This document shows, piece after piece, positions 6,656-13,361 of a DNA stretch of 42,929 nucleotides. Location: the IMG/VR virus record IMGVR_UViG_3300020156_000047, positions 1 through 42,929 of that record; one strand, given 5' to 3'. Positions within the stretch are counted from its first letter, which is position 1. Every line of letters starts with the position of its first letter. Made by a program: the position numbers and the translations under genes. A model generated the notes under the pieces. The model was not told the DNA's origin, did not search any database, and was given only the letters and a program-made list of their open reading frames with translations. Origin of the DNA: a virus.

Positions 6656-6829
6656 TTATTTAGATGGATTTCTATAGATTGAAGTCAACTTATAATAAAC
6701 ATCAATAGGGGTTTTCCCCGGATTTCTTTCGTAATTCAAAAGTGTTTGCGAGGACACATTTACCATGGAAGACACTTTTTTTACAGAATACCCACTGTTT
6801 AATCTAGACTCTCTAAGGTTATTTTTCAT
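6656..6829 (-). CDS. small XRE-type HTH protein, 57 aa
   Basis: ATG at 6827-6829 with AAAGGGGA about 9 nt upstream, TAA at 6656-6658 next to the terminator. The sequence LRESRLNSGYSVKKVSSMVNVSSQTLLNYERNPGKTP has the XRE pattern (L-R-x-x-R, V-S-x-x-T-L-x-x-Y-E-R). It is divergent from the HTH gene at 6926 and convergent with the integrase. It may be an excision or lysogeny regulator, but no direct evidence shows that. Confidence 0.75.
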   Translation of the reverse strand: MKNNLRESRLNSGYSVKKVSSMVNVSSQTLLNYERNPGKTPIDVYYKLTSIYRNPSK

Positions 6830-6858
6830 GTTTAAAAATCCCCTTTGCTGAATTGGAG

Positions 6859-6887
6859 TTTACTGGGACAGTGCTACATGGTACAAT
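6859..6887 (+). promoter_or_regulatory. promoter of the 73-aa HTH gene
   Basis: TTTACT, 17 bp, TACAAT on the plus strand, ending about 39 bp before the GTG start. The -35 is imperfect (4 of 6) and the -10 is 5 of 6. Confidence 0.55.
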
Positions 6888-6918
6888 TTACCGTTGACAG
6901 GACATAATCGAAAGGGGC

Positions 6919-6945
6919 CTCCCACGTGTACTTTACTCGTGGGAG
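6919..6945 (+). promoter_or_regulatory. hairpin enclosing the start codon of the HTH gene
   Basis: CTCCCACG and CGTGGGAG form a perfect 8-bp stem with an 11-nt loop. The GTG start (6926-6928) sits at the top of the 5' arm and the AAAGGGG ribosome site is just outside it, so folding could limit initiation. Confidence 0.45.
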
Positions 6946-7147
6946 AAGTTTGCTCAAGGTCCGCTTAAAAGAGCGGGGTATCAGCCAATCTGAGTTAGCT
7001 AGACGATCCGGCATTTCTCGGCAGATGATATCCCAATATGCTAATAATAAATCCTCAATGTCAGTAGAGGCCATGAAGACAATTTCTTATGTACTTGGCT
7101 GCCACATGGAGGACCTTTATCAGTGGGAGCGGCACAATAAAGAGTAA
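6926..7147 (+). CDS. XRE-family HTH regulator, 73 aa
   Basis: GTG start with AAAGGGG 8 nt upstream; a TTG at 6950 is a possible alternative. The sequence is a complete XRE HTH domain (LKERGISQSELARRSGISRQ then MISQYANNKSSMSVEAMKTI) followed by GCHMEDLYQW, the usual ending of the small YozG-like regulators of Bacillales. It lies after the integrase and before the late-operon terminator, with its own promoter. It may be a lysogenic regulator unrelated to the CI/Cro switch. Its target is not visible. Confidence 0.85.
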   Translation: MYFTRGRSLLKVRLKERGISQSELARRSGISRQMISQYANNKSSMSVEAMKTISYVLGCHMEDLYQWERHNKE

Positions 7148-7370
7148 GCTTCTCCCCGAGATAAATGTAAGGTGACACTTTACAAACATTATCACCTCAT
7201 ACCACAACACCCACATCCTTCCTTTTTTATTTATCGCCCCCCCTTAAAATGAGTAGTATTCATATTCTAACACCAATATAGTGTCGAATGCCGTCGAATA
7301 ATTGGATTAAAAAAATTAATTTAGCGCTTTATATACGAACTTATGTTCTTGTTTAGATTATAAGACGGAC

Positions 7371-7403
7371 TTACCAATTTGGCAATACATATTACCGGAC
7401 TGG
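7371..7403. repeat. paired TTACCN(4)TGG boxes, 21 bp apart
   Basis: TTACCAATTTGG (7371-7382) and TTACCGGACTGG (7392-7403) are direct repeats spaced two helical turns apart. In addition CTTACCA at 7370-7376 and TGGTAAG at 7401-7407 form a perfect 7-bp inverted repeat. This is the layout of a two-site operator; the binding protein is unknown. Confidence 0.4.
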
Positions 7404-7418
7404 TAAGGGACAAATAAA

Positions 7419-7449
7419 AAAGCCCCCAACCACATAGGCCAGGGGCTTT
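7419..7449 (-). terminator. late operon terminator
   Basis: On the minus strand, AAAGCCCC pairs with GGGGCTTT and is followed by TTTATTTG. It lies a few bases after the endolysin stop and ends the leftward late transcript. Confidence 0.9.
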
Positions 7450-7453
7450 ACTC

Positions 7454-7654
7454 TTACTCATTGACTCTCAATCCTACAGCCAGCACTCGCCACTCACCGA
7501 GCGTAAACTCCGGATCGCTGATCTTGCCGCGCAGGTCGCCGCTGCCAAACTCCGCAACAAACCACTTAGGAGCCGGCACACGTTTAGCCGCTGCTTCCAG
7601 CTCCGTTACCCTTGCTACCACTTTATCAAATGCTGCTTTCTCTGTTGCTGTCAT
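7454..7654 (-). other. internal translation product of the endolysin gene (predicted, 66 aa)
   Basis: In-frame ATG at 7652-7654 (Met167) is preceded by AAGGAGG at 8-nt spacing, a better ribosome site than that of the full-length gene. It would make the C-terminal domain alone. Endolysins that co-produce a free binding domain from an internal start are known in other Gram-positive phages. Confidence 0.65.
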
Positions 7655-8152
7655 ACTGTCGTCCTCCTTATTGATCTTAGCCAGAGCCTTAGCCATGGCT
7701 GTCTCCGTTGGTTGTCTGCCTGCGCGGTATTGTGCTGTGGTCAGGCCAAAGCACATCTCAAAATGCGGATAATCCTTAAAGCTCTTCCAATCCCCGCCCC
7801 ATTCAAATCCAAGAGATTTCGCGATCTCCACAACCTTCATCCACGCCGGACCGACCGTCCACGATACCGATTTACCGTCCGGCTGCAGCAGGCAAAAATC
7901 GATAGCAACCCCAAAGTTATGATTACTATAGCCCCCTCGGGCATTGGTGACGATCTTGCCAGGCTTACTCCGACCCTGCGCATACAACGCGTCCTGCTCA
8001 GCAATGCTCCGTAAGCCTTGGGTAATCAGGATCGGCACACCGCTAGCAAAAGATCGCTCGATTAAGCGCTCCGTAGCCTGCCGGACGACTGGATGTAAGC
8101 CAGATAACCTACTTGCTGATTTAGCCTTTACGTAGTCCAGTGTCAGCGTCAT
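7454..8152 (-). CDS. endolysin, M15 (VanY/CwlK-like) peptidase with C-terminal domain, 232 aa
   Basis: Residues about 12-150 form an M15 zinc peptidase of the L-alanyl-D-glutamate peptidase class: zinc ligands His78 and Asp85 in SNHNFGVAIDF, and His130 in DYPHFEM. These enzymes cut the peptide stem of murein at the end of infection. Residues about 167-232 are a separate domain (EKAAFDKVVARVTELE then PKWFVAEFGSGDL), likely for wall binding or oligomerisation. A strong internal ribosome site precedes Met167. The start overlaps the holin gene by 32 nt, the usual holin-endolysin pairing. Confidence 0.92.
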   Translation of the reverse strand: MTLTLDYVKAKSASRLSGLHPVVRQATERLIERSFASGVPILITQGLRSIAEQDALYAQGRSKPGKIVTNARGGYSNHNFGVAIDFCLLQPDGKSVSWTVGPAWMKVVEIAKSLGFEWGGDWKSFKDYPHFEMCFGLTTAQYRAGRQPTETAMAKALAKINKEDDSMTATEKAAFDKVVARVTELEAAAKRVPAPKWFVAEFGSGDLRGKISDPEFTLGEWRVLAVGLRVNE

Positions 8153-8549
8153 TGTCCTGGTCGCCTCCTTTGCCCCTTAGCACCGCGATAGCCTTTTGCA
8201 ACATCGGCGGGATCGGAGCTCCCAGCCGGCCGGCATTTTCAAGCAGACTCAATAATTCATTACTCAAATAAAAAAAGATTGCTGCATCCCGGAATAGGTG
8301 TGCATCACCTAATGCTGTATCAACCAGGTGGGCTACAGCCACGATAGCCAAGATCATGATCTTGCGTGCAATTCCCCAGCCTCCAACCCGGCTGCTCAAC
8401 TTTCCCTCATATCCGGCAGCGACCACGCCAGATATATAGTCCCCCACCATAAAGACCAGCAAGATTGTAAGCAGCACCGACCATCCTCCAAACAAAAAAC
8501 CAGCTACGACACTAAGCGTTGGCAAAATTGCTTTGTACACGTTATCCAC
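8121..8549 (-). CDS. holin, phage_holin_4 / TcdE-like family, about 142 aa
   Basis: Two or three hydrophobic helices (residues about 9-40 from ILPTLSVVAGFLFGG to LLTILLVFMVGDYISG; then KIMILAIVAVAHLVD; and AAIFFYLSNELLSLLENAG) match the Bacillus-type holin family with the conserved DYISG and E-L-L-S-x-L-E-N motifs. The C-terminus is charged. The GTG at 8547-8549 has GAGAGG 9 nt upstream; two ATG codons just before it (8555-8560) are possible alternative starts. Accumulates in the membrane and releases the endolysin. Confidence 0.88.
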   Translation of the reverse strand: MDNVYKAILPTLSVVAGFLFGGWSVLLTILLVFMVGDYISGVVAAGYEGKLSSRVGGWGIARKIMILAIVAVAHLVDTALGDAHLFRDAAIFFYLSNELLSLLENAGRLGAPIPPMLQKAIAVLRGKGGDQDNDADTGLRKG

Positions 8550-8574
8550 TCTCATCATCCTCTCAATATAAATA

Positions 8575-8594
8575 GCCCCCGGTCTCCCGAGGGC
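8575..8594 (-). terminator. hairpin between the 1445-aa gene and the holin gene
   Basis: On the minus strand GCCCTCGG and CCGGGGGC form an 8-bp stem with a GAGA tetraloop, followed by TATTTATATT. The T-run is weak, so it may attenuate transcription or process the lysis mRNA instead of ending it. Confidence 0.5.
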
Positions 8595-8615
8595 GTGAAG
8601 CTTATTTGTGTTCAA

Positions 8616-11600
8616 TTAGTACGGCACCACCTCCCGAGCAAGGGAGTTACCCATCTCGGCCATACGATTGATCCGCTCCTGCAGCTCACGAAGTTTGGCA
8701 CGTTTATCCGCATTACTTAGACTCGTGTCTCCCTGTACCTCTCTGATCTCCTTGCGCACGGCGGACATGTTCTGGCTGATCTTATTCAACCGCTTGCGCA
8801 GGGGGTCGCTATACCACTCAGGCAGGTCAACCAGCGCTCGGTCGGCATACGCCTGATCGAGTTTATCCTTATAGTTGTAAAACTCCGTCGATAGATCATT
8901 GCTGAATACCGGATCGGCAGTCATCTGCTGAGACAAGGCGTAGCCAACGTCACCCCCAGGAGACAGGAGCGGCTGTCCGAATTGTCCAAGGAATCCTGAA
9001 TACTGCCGGGCCAGGTAGTCTAATTTCTTCGGACTCTGCTCGAACGGTGTGCCGTAAGTCTGCTCCCCGATCCATCGAGCGATATCTGTCGTCTTAGCGT
9101 CTGCCTGTAGTCCAGGAGACAGCCTTTCTAGATTACCGGGCACAATAGGAGCTCCGCTGAAGGTTTCATTTGCGGCGACGTCAGCAACAGGACCGAGAAT
9201 CGTATCACCGACCGCACCAAGCAATCGGTCAGTTAGACCTCCACCCTTAGCGGCACCTTGTATCCCTGGAGGCAATAGCGTTGTGCGTAATCGGTCAGCA
9301 AAGTCCCTGAATGCGGCTGGATCCTCTTCGGCCAACAGGCGCATGAGGCGTTCCGGAATATCTGAAAAGATGGTCCCTTGCTCCTGCGGCTTTGCAATCT
9401 TGATGAAGGTTCCGCCCCCCTTGGGGATCATGAGATAAGCATCCTTTGTCCGATTGCTTAGCTGCTGGTAATTAGGGTCGTCATGGTTAATCGCATACAG
9501 CGCCAGAGTCGGAAGCGTGATAGCTAGAATCGACTTGACCAACGCCTTTGCCGGATCGTCTAGGTACGTACGCACCGTCTTATCCATCCCCTGCATTGCG
9601 GCGTTGAAATAAGGAAATACCTTATCAACCTCACCTGATAATGCTCCGCGGCGCTTAAAGTTAACCGTCAAATCCTGCGCCTCTTTCAGCGCTGCTTGGA
9701 TATCCCCGCCCTGGCGCTGAATCCGTTTGAACTCCGATAGGCGCGGGGCAATCTCCACCGCGTTAAGGACGTTCTCATAAGCATCCTTGACTCTACCTAA
9801 TGTGGGGCGTAAGCCGCTCTGAGGAAGAATCGCTCTCTTGCTCTGAGCCAGCAGATTACGGTCTGCAGCTATTGCGGAAGCGTGCCCGCCGCCGACATTT
9901 AGGAAATCTCTATACGCACCTCGTTTTAACCCGATGTCAACCGCTGCGCTAGCCAAATCCACAACAAATTCTAGTGGATTGTTGGTTGTCTTACTGGCGA
10001 TGTATGCCTGCGGAATGTCCCGGAACAAGTTACGAGTCAAGGAGAACACAGGGTTACTACCCGTAGTAAGCAGCTTCATTGTGTTGGTTAGCTTTCCTAC
10101 AGCATTCAGGAGGAATCCGGATTGTTCTGGTCCAAGTGCCGTTAGCGCACTCAGCAGTTGCTTGTCTTTGATCTTCACGTGCTGTGCTTCTCCATCTATT
10201 AGAACCCGGACGATATTATCCTTGTCCAACTGCGTCCGCTGCATCGCTTTATCAAAGTCGGCAGAGAATCGGAATAACAGTTCATCCAGACCGCCCTCGT
10301 CCAGAACGATCTTTGCAATATCCTCCGGTTTCTCAGGCTGCTTGACGATCTCAGCCCAAGGTTCGAAATCCTCCGGAGCCCGCTGTATGTTCTCGACATA
10401 CTGCTGCATGACCTTGTTCCGCTTAGCCGATTTAACGAAGGCGTCCACGTTTTCGATCATGGCTTCGATTGGAGATATAATCAGGCGCTGAGATCCTCCG
10501 ACCTGATACCCCTTAACCGGATTGGACTGATTTCCGAATCCTTTCTTCTTGCCACCGAAGCCTAATCCCGTTTTCTCCAGATCGGAGAAGAAACGTTTAT
10601 TCGGTACATAGAATGGATTCTTCTCTATCCAGGCATTCAGCATATCCTGCGGTATCATACCCGTGTCTACGAGCCACTTCTGCGCCATTTGATTCTGAAA
10701 TTCATAGAGACCCTCAGACATCTCCTTGAACTGTGGGAACATCCGCTCATACTCAGCGACCTTCTGCGAACCGTAGGTAGGCGACCAATTCAGGTCATCC
10801 CTAAACACCTTCTCGCCGCGCTCAAACCGAGTGATAGCGTGCTTGTTTAACAGATAATCTTCAAAGTCAACATAGATGTGCTTATTCTTCTTCATGAGCG
10901 GTTTTAGTGGGGACAGGATGTTCTTAAGTGAATCCCCCACTACTTGGCCGTTAGCGTCCACCAGACCATCAGTGATAATCCGCTTTGCCACGACGTCAGC
11001 ACCGCGGGAAGCCAGTCCAAGGTCGTGTACTCGCTGATTCGTTGGTATTTTCTCACCCATAACTGCGTCAAGAATTTTATCTTGCTGGTTCAGCGGGTGA
11101 AGATCGTCAACCAAAGCCGTATAAAGTCGATCCGGCTTAATCGTTAATCCCTTAATCGCATCCTTCTGCCTACTCGTCAATTGCGACCGCGTATCCGTTT
11201 TAAGAGAATCATACGGGTCGAGCTTCTTGACCGCCGATATTCCGAGCCCGGACGGTTCGTCGAATTGACCTGGACGAAGGATAGGTTCAGCACTTGGATC
11301 GAAGGTTGGAAGATTCGGAGATGTGCTCACTGCCGGGTCTGCGTTTTGGGCTAAGAGTAAATCCAAATCATCTTCTGATATCTGCCCGCCATTCATCAGG
11401 CGCTCGTTAATATCATCAATCTGTGCCGTCGGTTGCTGTCTTCTCTCGCCTGGCGTAATACGTGTATCCCGAAGCTCCTGCGATACGAGAGGCTGGTCAA
11501 CTACTCGCAAAGCAGGATCAATCTCGCGTATTCCGTTCTGCAGATTCTCCCGAACAGCCACCAGTCCAGACAGTTGATCATCGTAACCATTTGTCTCGCG

Positions 11601-12953
11601 CCAAGAAGGAACCTGGCCTGCTTCATCCATGAATCCATTATCGACCCGTTCACGAGCTAGGGCGTATAGGTCCTTATTGGAAGGCTTCTTACCATTAGCC
11701 GCAAAGAACTCCTGATACCACAGCGGATTATCCGAGATTCGCCCAGTACGTCCAATAACATCTCCTGCCGCGTCTCGCTGTAAGCCTCCCTGCTGCAACC
11801 CGCCCCGGGTATCCCGGCTCTCTTTCAAAAACTTATATTCATCAATGACGGCTTGCTCATAGCGAGTATTCAGTTCATTAATTGCCTGATCGATTTCCTT
11901 CAAGGCCGTACGCCCTTCTGCCGCATTCTCGGCAACCGCCCTTGTGCCAGGCGTAGCTTCCGGCAGATCAAAGGTGTAATCGTTAATAATCGGATCAGTG
12001 CCGGCTGCAAGGTTAGATCGTTCCGCTGCTGCGGCCAAGCGGGTATCCAACTCCCCTTCAGGTAAGGCGAGGATTTCAGCAATCTCATTCTCCGGAATAC
12101 CGTTTCGTTTGAGCAGCTTAGACAAGCCTGATCCGACAATTGGCATCAGACCGCCAAGACCAACCCCAAGCGCCCCTCCAGTTGCTGCTGAGACAAGCAA
12201 GTCCTTATTATCTGTGTCTGCCGTCATCATGCCTGTTGCCAAGCCCTGAACCGTTCCCGCACCGCCTTCTCGGATCGCTTCTCGGGTGATCTTCTGTGCC
12301 AGTTGCGGTTTGAACCCTTCTGCCAGCTTATTAGCAATTCCCTGTTCCACTCGCTGAGCCGCAGGCAGGGACATCAGGTCATCAGTCAACTTATAAGATC
12401 CGGCAAGCGGTCCTGTATTAACCGGAGCGCCCGTAGGGACCGCTATAGTCAGTCCCACACCTGCAATGTCAGCTACCTTGTTGGCTATCTTGCTGCCGGT
12501 ATCCGGTTGGATGGTAGCAGGCTTGCCGCCAGACAGTACACTATCGGCTTGGTGACCAGCACGGGATATAAACTTGCCGACAGGGTTGCCATAGGTCAGC
12601 CAGTTCATTGCTTTGGCATATGCTTTAATCGGTGCAGGAGCGCCGCTCGCATTGATATCAGAAATACCTTTTTCGTACTCTGTAATCTGAGGTTGCTCCG
12701 CCTGCTTAGACAGCGAGTCGTATACTGCGGCATTCATAAGATTTAGCGGTGTGACTACTCCGTACTTGGGCTGTAACTCAGACATCGGCGTCCCGATATT
12801 GCTTGTTGGAACGGTCGACCTCTTCCGGATTGCATCAAACTTTGAAGATGTCACGGCAGGAGCAGAAGCGGGATTATTAACCCGCTCCATTACTCGCTTT
12901 CTAGCTTCATCCCCTCGTTCGCGGTTACGTATTAAATCAAACTGACTTGCCAC
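8616..12953 (-). CDS. giant internal virion / DNA-injection protein, 1445 aa
   Basis: The GTG start follows AAGGCGGTGA. The N-terminus carries two related charged motifs (SQFDLIRNR and SKFDAIRKR). A glycine-rich hydrophobic stretch occurs near residues 250-275 (GALGVGLGGLMPIVGSGL), and the C-terminal third holds a region resembling the 'large polyvalent protein associated domain' LPD38 (GGGTFIKIAKPQEQGTIFSD). The end is a charged helix. Very large proteins in this position of short-tailed phages are packed in the head and ejected with DNA. The neighbouring lytic transglycosylase and 501-aa protein support this. Assignment is by position, size and composition. Confidence 0.7.
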   Translation of the reverse strand: MASQFDLIRNRERGDEARKRVMERVNNPASAPAVTSSKFDAIRKRSTVPTSNIGTPMSELQPKYGVVTPLNLMNAAVYDSLSKQAEQPQITEYEKGISDINASGAPAPIKAYAKAMNWLTYGNPVGKFISRAGHQADSVLSGGKPATIQPDTGSKIANKVADIAGVGLTIAVPTGAPVNTGPLAGSYKLTDDLMSLPAAQRVEQGIANKLAEGFKPQLAQKITREAIREGGAGTVQGLATGMMTADTDNKDLLVSAATGGALGVGLGGLMPIVGSGLSKLLKRNGIPENEIAEILALPEGELDTRLAAAAERSNLAAGTDPIINDYTFDLPEATPGTRAVAENAAEGRTALKEIDQAINELNTRYEQAVIDEYKFLKESRDTRGGLQQGGLQRDAAGDVIGRTGRISDNPLWYQEFFAANGKKPSNKDLYALARERVDNGFMDEAGQVPSWRETNGYDDQLSGLVAVRENLQNGIREIDPALRVVDQPLVSQELRDTRITPGERRQQPTAQIDDINERLMNGGQISEDDLDLLLAQNADPAVSTSPNLPTFDPSAEPILRPGQFDEPSGLGISAVKKLDPYDSLKTDTRSQLTSRQKDAIKGLTIKPDRLYTALVDDLHPLNQQDKILDAVMGEKIPTNQRVHDLGLASRGADVVAKRIITDGLVDANGQVVGDSLKNILSPLKPLMKKNKHIYVDFEDYLLNKHAITRFERGEKVFRDDLNWSPTYGSQKVAEYERMFPQFKEMSEGLYEFQNQMAQKWLVDTGMIPQDMLNAWIEKNPFYVPNKRFFSDLEKTGLGFGGKKKGFGNQSNPVKGYQVGGSQRLIISPIEAMIENVDAFVKSAKRNKVMQQYVENIQRAPEDFEPWAEIVKQPEKPEDIAKIVLDEGGLDELLFRFSADFDKAMQRTQLDKDNIVRVLIDGEAQHVKIKDKQLLSALTALGPEQSGFLLNAVGKLTNTMKLLTTGSNPVFSLTRNLFRDIPQAYIASKTTNNPLEFVVDLASAAVDIGLKRGAYRDFLNVGGGHASAIAADRNLLAQSKRAILPQSGLRPTLGRVKDAYENVLNAVEIAPRLSEFKRIQRQGGDIQAALKEAQDLTVNFKRRGALSGEVDKVFPYFNAAMQGMDKTVRTYLDDPAKALVKSILAITLPTLALYAINHDDPNYQQLSNRTKDAYLMIPKGGGTFIKIAKPQEQGTIFSDIPERLMRLLAEEDPAAFRDFADRLRTTLLPPGIQGAAKGGGLTDRLLGAVGDTILGPVADVAANETFSGAPIVPGNLERLSPGLQADAKTTDIARWIGEQTYGTPFEQSPKKLDYLARQYSGFLGQFGQPLLSPGGDVGYALSQQMTADPVFSNDLSTEFYNYKDKLDQAYADRALVDLPEWYSDPLRKRLNKISQNMSAVRKEIREVQGDTSLSNADKRAKLRELQERINRMAEMGNSLAREVVPY

Positions 12954-12965
12954 TATATCACCGCC

Positions 12966-13304
12966 TTAGTACCACTTATTTTTATCCCAATGCTCCAGCG
13001 CTTTCTCCGGCGTCTTATAGCGATCCTTGATGTACTTAAGCCCAGCGAGAGCCTGCTGATAAGGATCGCTCCAGTCCACTTTGTCGCCGCCGTAATTAGC
13101 CCTGGTAGCATCGAGAAACTGAAATAAGCCCTCTGCAGAGGACTTGGGATTTTTAGCTTTATGATTAAAGCTTGACTCGCGCGCAACCAATTCAAGAGTA
13201 GGAGTTATCCACTCCGCCGGAAGCTTAAGTGTCTTGATTGCTCTACCCACAGCTGCCGATGCGGCAGTAAATCCCGCGGGGTTACCTGCAGCGTCCTGTT
13301 TCAT
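12966..13304 (-). CDS. lytic transglycosylase domain (likely made by -1 frameshift from the 501-aa gene)
   Basis: Contains the SLT (lysozyme-like) core: ELVARESSFN with the catalytic Glu, then SAEGLFQFLDATRANYGG, and a final ALEHWDKNKWY. Such domains in internal virion proteins open murein for DNA entry. The first Met (13302-13304) has no ribosome site upstream. The frame is open upstream without a stop, through the hairpin to the end of the 501-aa gene, and is -1 relative to it. I therefore read it as the C-terminal part of a fusion of about 630 residues, adding 129 residues after codon 501. Confidence 0.82.
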   Translation of the reverse strand: MKQDAAGNPAGFTAASAAVGRAIKTLKLPAEWITPTLELVARESSFNHKAKNPKSSAEGLFQFLDATRANYGGDKVDWSDPYQQALAGLKYIKDRYKTPEKALEHWDKNKWY

Positions 13305-13329
13305 CTTGTAATAGTTGGTGTACTTACTG

Positions 13330-13361
13330 GCCCCGGACTTGCCGGGGCTACTCAGTTTCCC
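13330..13361 (-). promoter_or_regulatory. programmed -1 ribosomal frameshift signal
   Basis: On the minus strand, the heptamer G-GGA-AAC (13361-13355) is in register with the zero frame (TCG GGA AAC TGA), directly before the stop. A 6-nt spacer leads to a perfect 7-bp stem GCCCCGG/CCGGGGC (13348-13342 with 13336-13330) with a CAAGT loop. After a -1 slip translation continues CTG AGT AGC ... into the transglycosylase frame. All three elements match the X-XXY-YYZ model. Confidence 0.8.

Larger units (their letters stand above)
7148..7453. other. intergenic region with no gene
   Basis: No ORF with a ribosome site on either strand. It contains an AGGTGA/TCACCT inverted repeat near 7170-7200, an AT-rich stretch around 7290-7370, the paired TTACC...TGG boxes at 7371-7403 and the late terminator at 7419-7449. 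It separates the immunity region from the end of the lysis genes. Confidence 0.6.

Noticed and set aside
13330-13348. GC hairpin as a transcription terminator after the 501-aa gene
   Set aside because: No T-run follows in either direction (CCAGTAAGT on the minus strand), while its position 6 nt behind a slippery heptamer fits a frameshift stimulator.
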